Source of the DNA: Arbacia lixula
Lineage: Eukaryota; Echinodermata; Echinoidea; Arbacioida; Arbaciidae
Direction: 5' to 3'
Length of the DNA: 64,000 bases
Assembly (NCBI GenBank): GCA_963669155.1
Contig: OZ022595.1
Span: 4,041,642-4,105,641 of the forward strand
Shown: positions 35,901 to 50,300 of the stretch, piece by piece
Layout of the letters: the number at the start of each line of letters is the position of its first letter
Numbering within the stretch: position 1 is the stretch's first letter
Translations under genes and position numbers: made by a program
The notes under the pieces: generated by a model
Seen by the model: only the letters and a program-made list of their open reading frames with translations
Databases searched by the model: none
What the model was told of the DNA's origin: nothing

Positions 35901-38900
35901 GTTAAATGCTTTCCCTATCATTTTGATATCATGATCCATAATTGGGAAATGCCTCTTAAGTGCATTACACAGAAATTAATTGGTATCTAGTTTTAAAATC
36001 TAAGAATGAGAATCATGTGGGAGGTAGCCACATTGTGGCTGTATTAGGTTGTATCATTCTTAAGCAAACATGTTTAGTCCTCAAAGGTTATATCTACATT
36101 TGTTAAGCAAATATGCATTGAAACTGAATACAGCAAAGGATATTGTCAAATAATTCATAATTCCTTTTAATAGTCAGGCAATTTGTAAATTGAGATCTGA
36201 TATTACTTTAAAAGCAAATATACTGAATGCTTCTAAATATATTATGCTTTTTCACAATAAAAGCTCAGAATTGATAAACAATATTTTGCTGGCAGTTAAT
36301 TGAATGAAAGCAGATAAAGATTTGTTTTCTATTTGAGGAAGCAACTACAACGCAGTGCAGAATACTGATTAAAATATTACATAATGTACTAAATAGGACA
36401 ATTATTTTCATGCCAGTATTATTTATCACATACACATGCTGAGCTTCAAATACTTAAATATAAACAAACAAAGCTAGTTAAATTGGTCAATCGATGATAA
36501 AAAGGTAAGGGAGCATTTTAGATTAAGTTAAATGTGCACAATATTTTGTCAAACATTGATCGGACTGCATGCTACAAATGTACATCATACCTTTTGTGTT
36601 CAATACAAAACATGCATGACAAAAAGACTGGTTAGTGCTATGAGAGGGAAACCTGAGGGAAGCTTCCGATGCATGCATTTCAAATTATTATTACATGTTA
36701 TGACATGCTGAGAATGATGGATTTGTTTTAAAAAAAGGTGTGGTAGTTTAAAATTGAGAGTAGTGTTGAAATGAAGTGTTTTTTGTGTTTTTGTTTTTAT
36801 CCTTTATTTATACTTTTTTTTATATATAAAACCCTAATCACTAACAGTGATCCTTATTTTCTTAATGATTCTAATGCACTAGATGTAATATTCTGTTGCT
36901 GTACTTCACGAAGCAACCTTTTTTCCCCCATAGTCCCACATATGCAAAGTCTTGTAAATGGAATCAGAAGAAAAATGCACTACAGGAACAAACTATTCAA
37001 CTCGTCCAAGCCTACCTGTAGCACATCTAGACTAACTATGTCTACATGTATGCACCATGTGTACAAAAAAAACGTAGAAGCTTCACACAATTCTACACAA
37101 TTTAACATTCTATTTTATGAAGCAAAATTTCCCCGCATAGTCCCACATATGGGTAGTCTTGTGAATAGTACCAGAAATAAAAGACACTACAGAAGCAAAG
37201 TATGGATCTGCCCTAAGCCTACACGTACTACATGTATGACTACACAATAGAAGTAATAAGCTCAATCAGAATGCATACAATTCACTAGAGCATCCCGTAT
37301 GCATACCTGTATCTCAGTATCATTATGTTTGATTTTGTTTACAGTTGTCAGTGTTATTGCTACACTACATGTTATCCTAAGAGTTGCTTCACAAACGATT
37401 ATGCTGAACAGGGCCCTGTCTTTTAAAGATTTGCGATTGATAACTTGACTTGCAATCAATGTAGATCAATCACAACTCTTGATGAGACAAGGCCGTGGTA
37501 TTCCTCAACCAGATCATTTTGATGAGAAACATTCAAGTGCCTCTGTACTTCTGCTGCAAGGGCTCCAGTGTTACACTGAGAATAGCACTTTATTGTTCAA
37601 ATACATGCACTGTAATGCAGCTATGTCAAAAAGGCATGGTGAAGTTGGAAAATGTAGCATGAAGGCAAAACAGAACTGAAGAGGTATGTAGGATGATGAG
37701 ATAGTGAATTATTCCTGTTCAAAGTAATGGGAGGTACAGCGTTAGTGTTTGATGTCGATTTTGAAAGATGCACGATTACAGCATGCCTGACGCATAACCA
37801 CACATGGTTGACCAGAGGGACAACTTACCTTTTTCTTGTCTTTCGACTAAAGAAATCAACCCAAATGATTACAAGGGAAATGAGAACAAAATGGAAATAA
37901 GGGAGTTTGTGCGAGCAATATTACAAATGTGTAAACGAGTCACAATAATTTAAAAACCGTGCAGGATGTGTGGATGCTACATTGGTTATGGACAGACACC
38001 ATCAAAACACACCTGTGAAAGGGTGTGGAATAGGAAATGCATTCATTTAACTTGAAATTCATGCATCCATTCATGTATACATCCAGCATCAAATGGCAAC
38101 ATTAAAATGTTGTGGCATACTTCTGACAAATTGAGGATACATAAGATGGCAATCACTCATTCTAGGCTATGGAAATATGGGTATGTGCTCAACAGTACAT
38201 TGAAGCTGTGAGCTGTTGTCAGGGTTGCAGCCTCTGATAAGAGATCAAATTTGGAGAGTATACATGCCAAAGATCATAACCACTAAGACTTTAACTAGGT
38301 CCTTTTGAGAAATTGCATCCACACATAAAATCCTCAATCCCTTGCATAATAATCCTATTGCAGGATGATCCTTTATCATCCTTGTTTGGTACTGAGAGGG
38401 TTAAATACCAGTATATCAATCTTCCTGTATTCGATTTGCATCATAGAATCTTGGTAAATTCAATCCAAACATTTAACCCTCTCAGTCCCACAGGTAATGA
38501 TCCATGTGGCAATTGATATAGACCCAGCCTTATTTGGTACTGAGAGTGTTAAACATATCAATCTCCAAGGATTTGATTAATATCATAAAATATTTCCATG
38601 CAGTAGATACAAGTATGAGCACCATGATTGCTCTCAAAAATGTGGATTGCTGAGAATATTCTGGTATTGAAATGATATCATATTGAACCAATTCCTCTGT
38701 CACATATTTATGCAGCATCAAAACCCACACACCTGATTCTAAACACCTCTCTAAAAATGAATAAACCCTCTGTTTGCATATATACCCAACAAATTCTCCG
38801 TGTATGTTGATCAGTCAAGCTATTGGTACATGCACACTATCTGAAATACAAAGAATGGTGTATTGCTTGCTCTTATGGTGATAACAGCACACATGTATGG

Positions 38901-41900
38901 TGTGATATATCCTTTGAGGAAATCTGAATATATATATATATATATATATATATACCTCTACACAGTCATATACCTGTACGTATAGGTAACACTTACGTGT
39001 ATATGTACCAAAGAACAATAAACACACAAAAGAATGAATAAGTTGTATGGACATAATTGGAATCAGACCGTTCTGCAGAAAAGTCAGCATGCACATATGT
39101 AGTCTCTTCTCCAGCCTAAACCATGAGGAAGATAGTGTACATTGAAGAGCTGCAGGGAAAATTGCAGCCATGAGTATGCTCAACGTACATGAAAAAATAT
39201 ACATGTAGTCCCACATACCATTTTTCCTGTTGGTAAATACTGTCTGAAAACCATGTCATGCATGTACATGTATGTATCTGTTGCTAACATCAAACATGAT
39301 CACTTAACACATATGTGCACAACTCAACATGTATGAGAGTCACACTTCTTGCATACTACACTGGATCTGAGAAAATTATATGAATACAGTGTAAATTCAA
39401 TTTTATACCCCCGACACTTAACAGTCGATATACCCAGCGCTATGCTAGTGTCAGGAAGTGTAGAGAAATTGTGCACCGTCTTGGCTAAGTTACTATAAAG
39501 ATGTAAACAATTGCATGTCTATGTGTATGTGTTTGTGTGTGTACAATTTTTGTATTGTTTTTGTATATGTTTTTGTATTGTGCAGCACAATGATCCTACA
39601 TGTACACAACAGCTCAAAGGAATTGGCATAGGGAAAGGGCAAGGGGAAAAAAGGGAAGGAGCCGCTTTAAACCACGGTGTATTTTGTCAAGTTCAGCGTG
39701 AAACATGATGCTTTAGCCTAAAAAGCATCATGTTTCATGCTGAACTGGACAAAATATACCGTGATTTAAAACTGCGGCTCCTTCCCTTTCTTCTCTTTCC
39801 CTTTCCTTATGCCAATTCCTTTGAGCTGTAGTGTACATTGTAAGCGGCTACATGGATTTACATGTATATCACCAGATAGAATTCTTTTACCCTTCTAACG
39901 TCTTTCTCTTCACCTTCCCTTTCATCCTTGATCTACTTGTTCTTCTTTCAGCTTAATTGTTTCATAATGACTCTTAAGTAAAAAATAAAATAATCCTAAC
40001 ATTTAAATCTCCTCAAAGTATCAACTTCAATACCCCCAATTCACTAATGGAGAATTTGGAAGAACAGTTTTTCATTTAAGCTTTGACATGTAAACCAGGC
40101 AATCTATATAACATAGAAATTGAGATGAACAGAAAGGGAAATGTATTGAAATATAAAGTTCCACACGACAGGGAGAGAAAATATATACAACCCTTCAGTC
40201 AACTGTGTATAGAAACAGAACAGGACAAAAAAAAAGTTGGGGGTGGGTTTCTGGAAACAGATGTAGGGGAAGGGGGAGGGGGAGTGGTGGGAGGGTGGGG
40301 GGGGGGCTACTTTTCCAGCCCGCAATATGATTTGGGGTAGATACTTTACTTGTATCACTTTGAAGTCTGATATCATAAGATGAAGCCCCTAAACCATGCT
40401 GTCTCTTGTACTCCATGATTCAATTTCATTTTCACAAGGGTTCTTTGGCTGAAAAGAATTTTGGGGGGCTCTGTCTTACAATGTGGGGGGCTAAAACTCC
40501 CCTGAGCCCCTTCCCCCTCCTTCCTGTGTACTTCATTCACTGGTGGATACTAATGTCACAGAAGTGTATACATACACATGGACGTAAGCTCACAAATATG
40601 GATACTGCATGCAACAAATACTATATAAACAATCTACATGAATGCACCACCTGATTGAACCAACAGTGACAAAACTCAAGGCTACATTCAGGGTGACAGG
40701 TTCTCACTAATTACATACCTGCGCTTCCTCGTCCTACAAAATAACAAAGAAATCAAAGTGTACAAGGTGTGAAGATTATTGTTTGCACATAAATCATCTA
40801 AGTAGCATTTTAACACAACTGGCTGAACCATGATAGTGACACCCATGATTCACAGTGCATTTAAAAAGGGTTAACAAAATATACTTGGAGCTCCTGGAGA
40901 AACAAAATTTTTATCACGTTACATGAAAAACATACATTCAGCTTTAAAGTGAAACACAACCCTTCAAATATCACATACACGGTACAGATAAACCATGATA
41001 GTGCATATTGCAACCATGGACTGGAGCGTCTCAGTAGAGGTCTTTCTTCATTTAACATTAACTTTTTGATAAGCCCTCAAAATAGTTTGTTCGTTGTTGA
41101 ATTTGGAAACTAGTAGGCATTGAGGGATAAACACCATAATTACTATAATATAGAGAAAGGCTTCAGATTGGGCTCCAAGAATAACGTTCAGAATGGAGAA
41201 TTGAGGATTCTTCCATGTCTACAAAACTTTAAATTGGTCAGCCAATCAGAAAAAGGAACCTTAGGTGAGGTTTTAGTCATCGATTCCGAATGAAAATCCT
41301 GCACAATCCTTAGCTTTCTAGCATTCCCATGCTAGTCATAACTGTACAGAGTTCTGCTCACATAGTACCGTAAATGCAGAGCCACGTCAAAACAGCATGT
41401 TACAAACCAAATGTCAATAAAAGCAATTAACCAGTACCCAAATTCAGTGTTAACATATGCAAAATTTGATAATGTGCCCATTGCACCTCACACATGATTG
41501 GTAAGTTTTTGGTAAGTCTTGACTACTGGTCAACAGCTAGCTACAAATGATATGGCATAAAATGCAGAGTGCAAAACAAATATGCAAAAATCTCATATTT
41601 TCTCTCTCAGGTAGGAAGAAACCCTCAGAACCAATCGCATACAAAACGGTGCATACTTGTCTTACCAATTAAGGGGAAAGAAAATCTTGGTAATAACTTG
41701 GATTAGATTAAAAGAAGAAAAAGTTATCCATAAGAAAATATGTAATCAAAGCGACACCCTGGGTATCACAAGAACATTAACAAGTCTGTACAGCATGTCA
41801 ATGCAGACCAACAGATTAACAAATGAAGGCTACTGATCTCAATTCATTGTTATTTATGATCTTCAAAAATTCTTTTGATTTTTCATTTTTCTCAATATCT

Positions 41901-44900
41901 TCCCAATAATGAGGTGTCTACTCTTTTTCAATTCAACATGTTATCAAGGTTTCATCTTCCTTTAACCATGTTTATGGGGAGAGTTACATGTTAGGGGGAG
42001 GTACATGTAGCATTAAAACTTTGAGGGATTTTGAGGAAAATGCTGCACATCCCAATCAAGTTCTGCCTGTACCCTTCATTCGATAGTTTATCTGACATAC
42101 AGATCTAGTGGACACTAATATCCGGTGGACACTAAAACTCTACTGAAAAGGTTGATTTGACCTCTGAGCATCACAAAGATCTCATTCCACAGCAAGCATA
42201 TTCATAGTATTCAAACCAAGGTATGCTAAGGAAAACTATGCTGCAAACCGTGCAAAGAAAGGACAAAATCAATTCAACATGACACTCTCAAATATGAGAA
42301 GATGTTCACCCGTTTCTTTCCCATCATTATTTGAACTAACGATGGCCTCTTTTGCATAGGGTTTGCATGTTTCTGTGGAAAAGGATAAGGGAGAAAAGGA
42401 TACTTTCACTTTTGTCAAAACTGAGAACAGGAAATTAAAGGATCCAATGGTATCTTTGTCAGGCTTATTACAGTTTATGTGTCATAACTCCTTCATTCTT
42501 GACAGCAAAACTTGAAGCAGATCCACAATGGAAAAGGGAGATCTTAACAACAGACCAACAGGAAAAGTGATTACTAGGTCTCTGCCAAACTTTGCTCAGG
42601 CGAGACAAAAAAAAAAAGAGGTAGTAGGACTATCAGGGGAATATCCAGTAACATTTAATACACTGACGGAACATGATTTCTTCTTTCTGTGCAAGACAGG
42701 ATGCTGCGCGGAAGAATGTGAGCATCATTGGTGCAAGAATTTAAAACTGGTTAAATTGGTGCAGCACAAAAACACATGTCAATATTACAGAAATATCACT
42801 GTGCTTCTTCAAAGTGTGTCAACCTTCAAGATTGGGAAGAAAAGTTTATGAGATCAGGAATGAGCTACAAAACAATTAGAACATCCACTGCAATATCTCC
42901 AGTGAGAGTGAGACTATCCTGGTTGACAGCCAGACAGTGGGACAGGGGTTGTAGAAACTTTGAGGTAGCTAGAAGCAATCTGTACTGCAGAGGGGTGGCT
43001 GTACAGCAGAGGTGGTACGCAGGACAGTAGACGCTATGCTAGGCAAACCTCAAAATCAGGCAATACAAGACTGGTTGTGCACTGCTATTGATCTCACTGC
43101 TGGTGTTGACCTGTAATTCAGTGCACTGAATTACCACAAACCTTACACACAATTCTACAGCATTCCAAGACTTGAAGAAGGAAGTACAACTTGAGAGGGT
43201 CATTGTGGTACCATTGCAGCAAACTACTTTAAAATACACATCCAGCCTTACAACGACAAGAAACGCTTCCTGTGTGCATCCTACAATGCTTAAACACCAC
43301 CCAAAACCACTTAATAAGGTGGTCTGTGGAAATGGTTCCTAGCTTCCAAGGACACCTCAGACCCACTTTGTTTGTTTGGGTTAAGTACATACTAATAACC
43401 AAGACTGGTCTAGAGTGATATGGCACACTCTAGACTGGTTATCCCACCCTACATGTACAAACATGGCTCAACCTCCCTTGGTGCAAGTGCCTTCCTATGC
43501 TTAAAGTCTATGTCTCATACCTCCCTTTGGCACCAGTGCTTCCCTACCCATATAGTCTGTGTCTCAGACCCTCACCTTGCCAGAGGACTTCTTCTTCTCC
43601 ATCTCCTCCTTGACCTGGGGGTCGTCGATGTCTGCGGCTTCATCTTCATCGCTCACCTCCCCGTCATCCTCTTCGCCCGTGGAAGGTGGAAGTCTCTTAC
43701 CCTGTCAGACATTCAACCAAAATAAGGAAATCTTTTGATAGAAGGGCTTTGACACTTGAATCAGCATTCATGAAAACTCTTAGGAGCATTTTATTGGTAC
43801 AGTCCATTGTAACATGGAACCTCCACGTATTAGTGTATGCAGCACAGGACACTGGTTTATCTCAGAATATAGAGATCATATACACGTCCACTTCAGTACC
43901 ATGCTAACTTTAATAATTTATTGCAGTTATCCAACCGCTTGTATGTGTTATTGAACAGAGTGCAAGAAAGTAAGACAACAAGGTGGCAGCAGTGGGACAT
44001 GAAGGATTTACTTTTTGGATGCTAATGATGTACTTTTAAACAGACAAACACAAATCCCCTACAGCAGCAGTATGGCTGGTACACAAAGAAGTAAGATCCC
44101 TAAAATAATCACCAGGCTGCTTCTCCGACTTTTCTGCTGTCAATCAAATAAGCTCAATGTATCGCGTTTTATTCCTTTTGACTCTAAACATTTACACCAA
44201 ACAGGTGTTATGCTTGCCCGATTCAAGGTTTGATGCTAGCATGTTTCTCCATGCTACAAAGTGATGAAGATCGTTACACGTAGCAACATGTATATGCCAA
44301 GGCAGTCCTACACTTTGTCAAAAGGGAGAAACGTGTCTGAATGCCCCATTAAAGTTGCCATGATGCCGCCAAGCAAGCAACGTGTGAATGTGCCGCATCA
44401 GTGGTACTAACCTTGACCAGGATCTTGCCCTTCAGTTCCTCAGGGGATGGGAAGAATGGTGCTTCGTGCAGCTTGTTATTTGTGTACAGCTTGTCTGCAA
44501 TGCGCAAGGTTAAGAACATGAAAATGTAAATTCATCTGATCTTATCTTTCACTTTTTGCACCCCATCAGTGGGTCAAACATCCTGATAGAATACAACCAG
44601 AAGTTTTCCTATGTTCTAGATAGTATTTATTAGTACACTCTTACCAAGGAAACATACAAAGAACAGTATAAATAACTTCACAATCCACACTTTTAAAGAT
44701 GTAAATGTATCATATATAAGCAATGCATGTACAGTTGAGGCCAAAAAATTTACATACACCCATGGAATTAAGTGAAATTTGTTCGCTTGCCAAACATCGT
44801 AAAATTGACTATATCTTCAGAAATTTAGATACTACCATGCCGAATTTGGTATCAAATGAAAGAGGGAATTAATTTCTTCAACATGATTGGGATGCCGTTG

Positions 44901-47269
44901 GAAAATTATATTTCAGGTGGAATTTTCTTTGCAGAAGAAAAAGTAATATTTGTGCCAAATGTATTCCATTGTTTGTTATTATATTTTCAATCATCGTTTC
45001 ATAGGACAATATAAATGTCAGATCTATGATCTATATTACATTTTCTATCATGATATGTCACCACTGAACAAAGAAGTGCAATGTGGAATCTTTGTGTTGA
45101 GAAGTAACTAGCACAAATATGAAATGCTTTTGTCAAGTTTTTATTTTTAATTTGTCTAAAATATGAAGATTTGGGGGGACAAAATGACACCTAAATATTT
45201 TTCAGCTCCTGATGACAAAGCAACATGATGAAGGGGCATGGCATACTCATTTGTTTGATATCAAATTTGTCATGATAGCACAAATATTTTACAAGATACA
45301 GTAAATTTTATGATGTTTGGCAAGGGTCAATTTTTCTTTGCATTTCCTGGGTGTATGTAAACTTCTGGCCTCAACTGTACATCACATTGGTGTATGTGTA
45401 TTTTTTAAAAAAAAGCATTCTCTCAAGATTCATCATATCTTTTAAGATCAAACAAACTTGTACCTCCCAGATTCAAACTGCAAGCATCATTTTCATTCTG
45501 GAATGGGCGTCTCAATAACTGAAACCTCAGTCATACAGAGCTTAAGCCTAAAGACAAATGATCGTAGTCAGTTTTTGGTCATAGATAGGTTGCCGGTAGA
45601 CAGTTAAAGGTTGTGTACGGCAAACTGTTGGCAACCATAAATGAATCTCCAATTCCCCAGTCCAGTAAGCAACCAAAAACCAACAAATATTTATTGCAAA
45701 TTCTGCTGTTCTCATCAGCAGTTGGTTTTAATTAACTGCAGGGTTTTGTTGGTTGTCTAGGTTAGCTCCATGTGACTGAGGCTTTTAGAGGGGAAGTTTA
45801 CTCTGAAATTATTTTGGTTTCAATAAAAAGAGACAAATGAAAGAAACATATGAGCGAAGGTTTGACGAAAATCGGTCAAAGGAAAAGAAAGTTATTTGAT
45901 TTTAAAGTTTTGATTTTGTGACGTCACGTGTGAGGTGCTCTCCCATATGTGTGTACAAAATAAGTCGATAAATTGCTTTTTATCTATTTTTGACAACGGA
46001 TTTTTTTTTTTCCGTACAGGTATGTGTGTAAAAACGTATTTCTAATAATGTATTGAATGCACAAGTAAAAGGATGCATATCTCTATGAGAAAATGCACAT
46101 TTAAAAAAAAAACGTACATAACATAATGGAGACATATGTGACATCACAAAATCAAAACTTTAAAATCAAATAACTTTCTTTTCCTTTTACCTACTTTCGT
46201 CAAACCTTCACTCATGTTTCTTTCATTTGTCTCTTTTTATTGAAACCAAAATGATTTCAGGGTGAACTTCCCCTTTAATAACGAGTCAGTACAATACCTC
46301 CAAGGATTGAAGTGACGTAGTGGGCCATCACCTTCTGCTGCTCAACACTGCAGTGGTTCTCAAAGGACAAGATGAGAGGGTACCTGAAAATAAAACAAGT
46401 TTAAAAAGTTTTGCTAGCAATTTTATAATTACATGTACATATCTGGATTGGAAAAAGGGGTCGCAACGGGACAAAACAACAACAAAATAAGGTATGAATA
46501 TCATATATTTATTGATTTTTGTCTTAACAAAATATTTCTTTGTAGCCAATTGAGAGTAATATGATATAAAAATTATTGTTCTATTCTTGCATAATTATCC
46601 CTCTCAGTCTAATAGGCAATATTCTATGTTGAAAAAGACATGGAACTCTCCCTGTTAAGTACGAAGAAGTTTAGATATAAGAGATGAGAGATTCTCCATT
46701 TAATCTTTGTCCAGTGTATAAACCAATGCATTTTGACCATGCTTAGGCTCTTTTCATTAAACAAACAAAATAAACAATTTCCATGAACATTGAATTCAAG
46801 GTACGGTATATCACCAGAAAGCCGATGGTTTTTAAAGTGTTTACCAAGATGTAATCAAGGAGTCTTAGCAAATTGTATTTCTCAGAATACATTTTAAGCC
46901 TCCATGTATGTCCTGCATAAAGCGAAGGTAATACTGTGATAAGTTCCCAGGAGTAATATACAGTTCACCCTTTAAGGTCACTTTCATGTGATTGCATATA
47001 TGTGTAGAGACACCATCTGTCTATAAAGACCACTACTTTCTCCCTTGGGGCTTTACAGACAGGTTGGATTGTATCCCACTCACTCAGACGCTGCAAAGGC
47101 GTATTTGTCCACAACTTCAATGATGTCCTTGAACTTGATCTTGGAGGTGAAGGTGTGACCATGGTAGACAATGGGGTCATTGTCTGGTCCATCCCAGCAA
47201 TCCACTGTAGAGTAGGGTCAGGTGGGGAGGGAGGGGGTAGAAGGGAAGGGGGTTAGCGGAGAGACAGGA

Positions 47270-47310
<41 letters not shown>

Positions 47311-47342
47311 GAGGGAGGGAGGGAGGGAGGGAGGGAGGGAGG

Positions 47343-47398
<56 letters not shown>

Positions 47399-50300
47399 GA
47401 GAGAGAGAGAGAAAGTGATGGAGAAAGTGGAAGGAAGAGGAATGAAGAGGAGGGTGAGGGAGAAAGAGGGGGAAGGGATGGAGGACGTTGGCCAAGAATG
47501 AGGGAGTGGGGCACGGTGGTGGAAGGGAGAGGTTGGGGGGAGGGAGGGAGAGAGCAGGGTAGAGAGGGAGAGATGGGGAGAGTGGGGAGAGAGGGAGAGA
47601 GGAAGAGAGAGTGAGGAGAGAGGGAGAGGGCAGAGAGGAGAGAGTGAGAGAGTGGGGAGAGAGTGAGAGAGTGGGGAGAGGGCAGAGAAGAGAGAGAGTG
47701 GGGAGAGGAGGGATGGAAGAGAGTGAAGTAGGGAGAGACAAAGGAGGTGGAAGATGGGAGTGAGAGGGGAGAAGACACAGAGGAAAAGAGTGATGATCAA
47801 CTGATAATCTATTTCTAATCTATTTATTTGAACAATACCGAGACCAGTTATCAATAAGGACATGTAAATAAGTACATACATGAAAATAAAACATGTTTAC
47901 TTATCAACTACACCAAAACGTAAAAGATGTGCATTCAGGAAGAAAGTACAATGAACCTCATCAAACCATTGATTTTGCCAGTCTAATTCAACAAGTTTCT
48001 AGTGATTTCTTTTCCTTTAATCCTCAAAGTGCATTGGATATAATCTTGCACCACCTGCTCACACCAATCCCTGAGAGCTGCGTCTTCCCTGACACAAAGG
48101 GAGGGGTAACCCTCATAGTACCATAGGTGCATATGATGTGCACAAAGTCAATGGAGTGTTTCCTTGCTTGGTACTGAGAGAGTTAACTTACATTCCACAC
48201 ATCTGCAGCCACGTTGCAGAGCGCTGATGTAGGCTTCTGTACTGCTGGGTCCTTTCAGCTGATCCTCCAGCAAGTATCTACAACCAAAACAAGACGTCAC
48301 AGACACAAGCTGGATTATTTGGGTTATTTTAGGGTGTACATGCTCTGTTCTATTTTGAAATCCAGAGAATAAATTTTCCATACTGCATACATACCGTTTG
48401 TCTAAAAAAAAACTATACACTTTTGAAATGGCTGCCGAATAAAAAATGTTTGATTCTGGGGGGGAATGATTTGCATGTATGGATAGCTTATGGTCTCAAC
48501 TTTCATCTGACACCAAAACGTCCAAAAATAATTCTTGCTTCAATGATAATTAGGCTGCGCAGGAATTAGCCTTCCAATTTTGTGAGAGGTTGAATATTGA
48601 ATATTCAATTGAATATTCAATTGAATATTCAATGGAATATTCAATTCAATATTCATTATTCAAATACATTTTGTTGAAAAAGAAAAGGAATGTCTCAGCT
48701 ACTGGCTGCCTACTCTTCAGGTTATCCATTGACCTAAAGAATAAATTGCCGGCATCTTTGACATTATTTTCAGAGGTTTTCGTGTCAGATGAAAGTTGAG
48801 TCCATAAGGTTTCCATAAATATAATCTTCCCCCTCCCCCAGAATCGTATATTTTTTATTTGGCCGCCATTTCAAAAGTGTATACTTTCTTTTGAGACACA
48901 CGGTATATGGGAAGAGTGGCCCATAATGCATCACGCAGCGACTTCCTGTGTTCTTTACAGTCATGTCCGATTCTCTTCCCATACACTGGGACACTAGATC
49001 AGGAACAGACAAGACTGCGAACAAAATCAAAACATCCCTGCTGGGAGCAGTTTGGGACAACTTCTTCTTATATGCAGATGGGAATTGAAAGGGGTGTTTG
49101 GGACAACTTCTTCTTATATGCAGATGGAGAATTGAAAGGGATGTCATAATCATTGTTCCAGTAGCTGGATTACTAGAACGTATCATGCACACATACATGT
49201 ATGTGCACCATCTCCACTGCACAATATCGGCACTGGGTGAAGATCATGCATATAATCATCCACCAAGTACCCATTTCTATTCCTGGTTGGACAGCAGCAA
49301 TGTGCATAAAGTATCTTGCACACTCAAAAAATATTACTGTCCAATGAATGAAGTCCCCCCTTATCTTCAGATTGGTTGAAAAGTCATTTTACATCCTTAG
49401 ATTTACTATCAAAATGTGCAAAAGAATGAGTGGAAGTGGATGAACACAATTTCATCAGCATTTCTTTCTACATTTTGAAAGTATGATGGAAAACGGCACC
49501 TTTCAAATTATATAAACTGTACTTATGAACACAGGAGCTGGAAAAATATACCTTCATGATTTATATTATCTATCAACAGTCCCACATGCATACATACGTG
49601 TTATGTGATGAATTGATGTAGTAGTGGGCCAAGGGTTGTTTCATGTCTTGATACACAGTCTCGTGGAACGGATTCATGATGAGCCCATTGGGTCCAATCA
49701 TGAACATGGCGAATCCTGTGAGAGCAGAAAAGAGACAAAAAGTTATCAAATGAGATGCAAAAGTAATGTAGCCCTTTTGCAGGCATTAACAATAAACCAT
49801 TTTTGTAATGTATTCACATCTTTTCCCTCTAACTGCAGAGTAAAGCTCATTAAGGTTCATCTGAACTTATTTAGTTTCAATGAGTACAATGCACTCTGAA
49901 TCAATTAATTGTTGCAATAACAAAAATGGTCTATTCTGTGACATGAAATGCATTAAATGAAACACTGGAAAAATTTCTGCCAAAGAACATATGGGCCAGG
50001 AAAAAACATAGCAGAACATGGACACTGAGCTACAATAATATAAAGAAACCTGTCATTTAAATAATGGAGCTTCTTTCCCGACAGTTTAGTAGTACATGTA
50101 TAGGCACATATTGTATTACTGGACACTATCCTAATTCCGGATGCGCATAGTAACGCGTACTAAAGCAATTTTGTACGCGTACGACTACGCAGTTCAATTC
50201 CACAGTCACATTGCAGAAATATGGCGAAAAAAGATTTGCCTTATTTATCTCTCAAATGGCGAAAAAAGCCTTACAATTTCATATTGCATACCTTTGTATT

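Larger units (their letters stand above)
29589..37828 (-). other. Large PLC-delta intron (8.2 kb)
   Basis: AT-rich with no coding exon supported. It contains MITEs at 30624, 30975, 31418 and 34312, a tRNA-like SINE remnant near 32086, and a local tandem duplication around 36890-37250. Confidence 0.8.

Noticed and set aside
38815..39216. 133-codon minus-strand open frame
   Set aside because: Runs through the (TA)n microsatellite (IYIYIYIY) and matches no PLC segment; the flanking exons join without it.
47177..47881. Open frames of 234, 186 and 162 codons, Ser/Leu/Pro-rich, on the minus strand
   Set aside because: They are translations of the GA/GGGA microsatellite in all three frames of one strand; low complexity, no domain, and they lie in a PLC intron.
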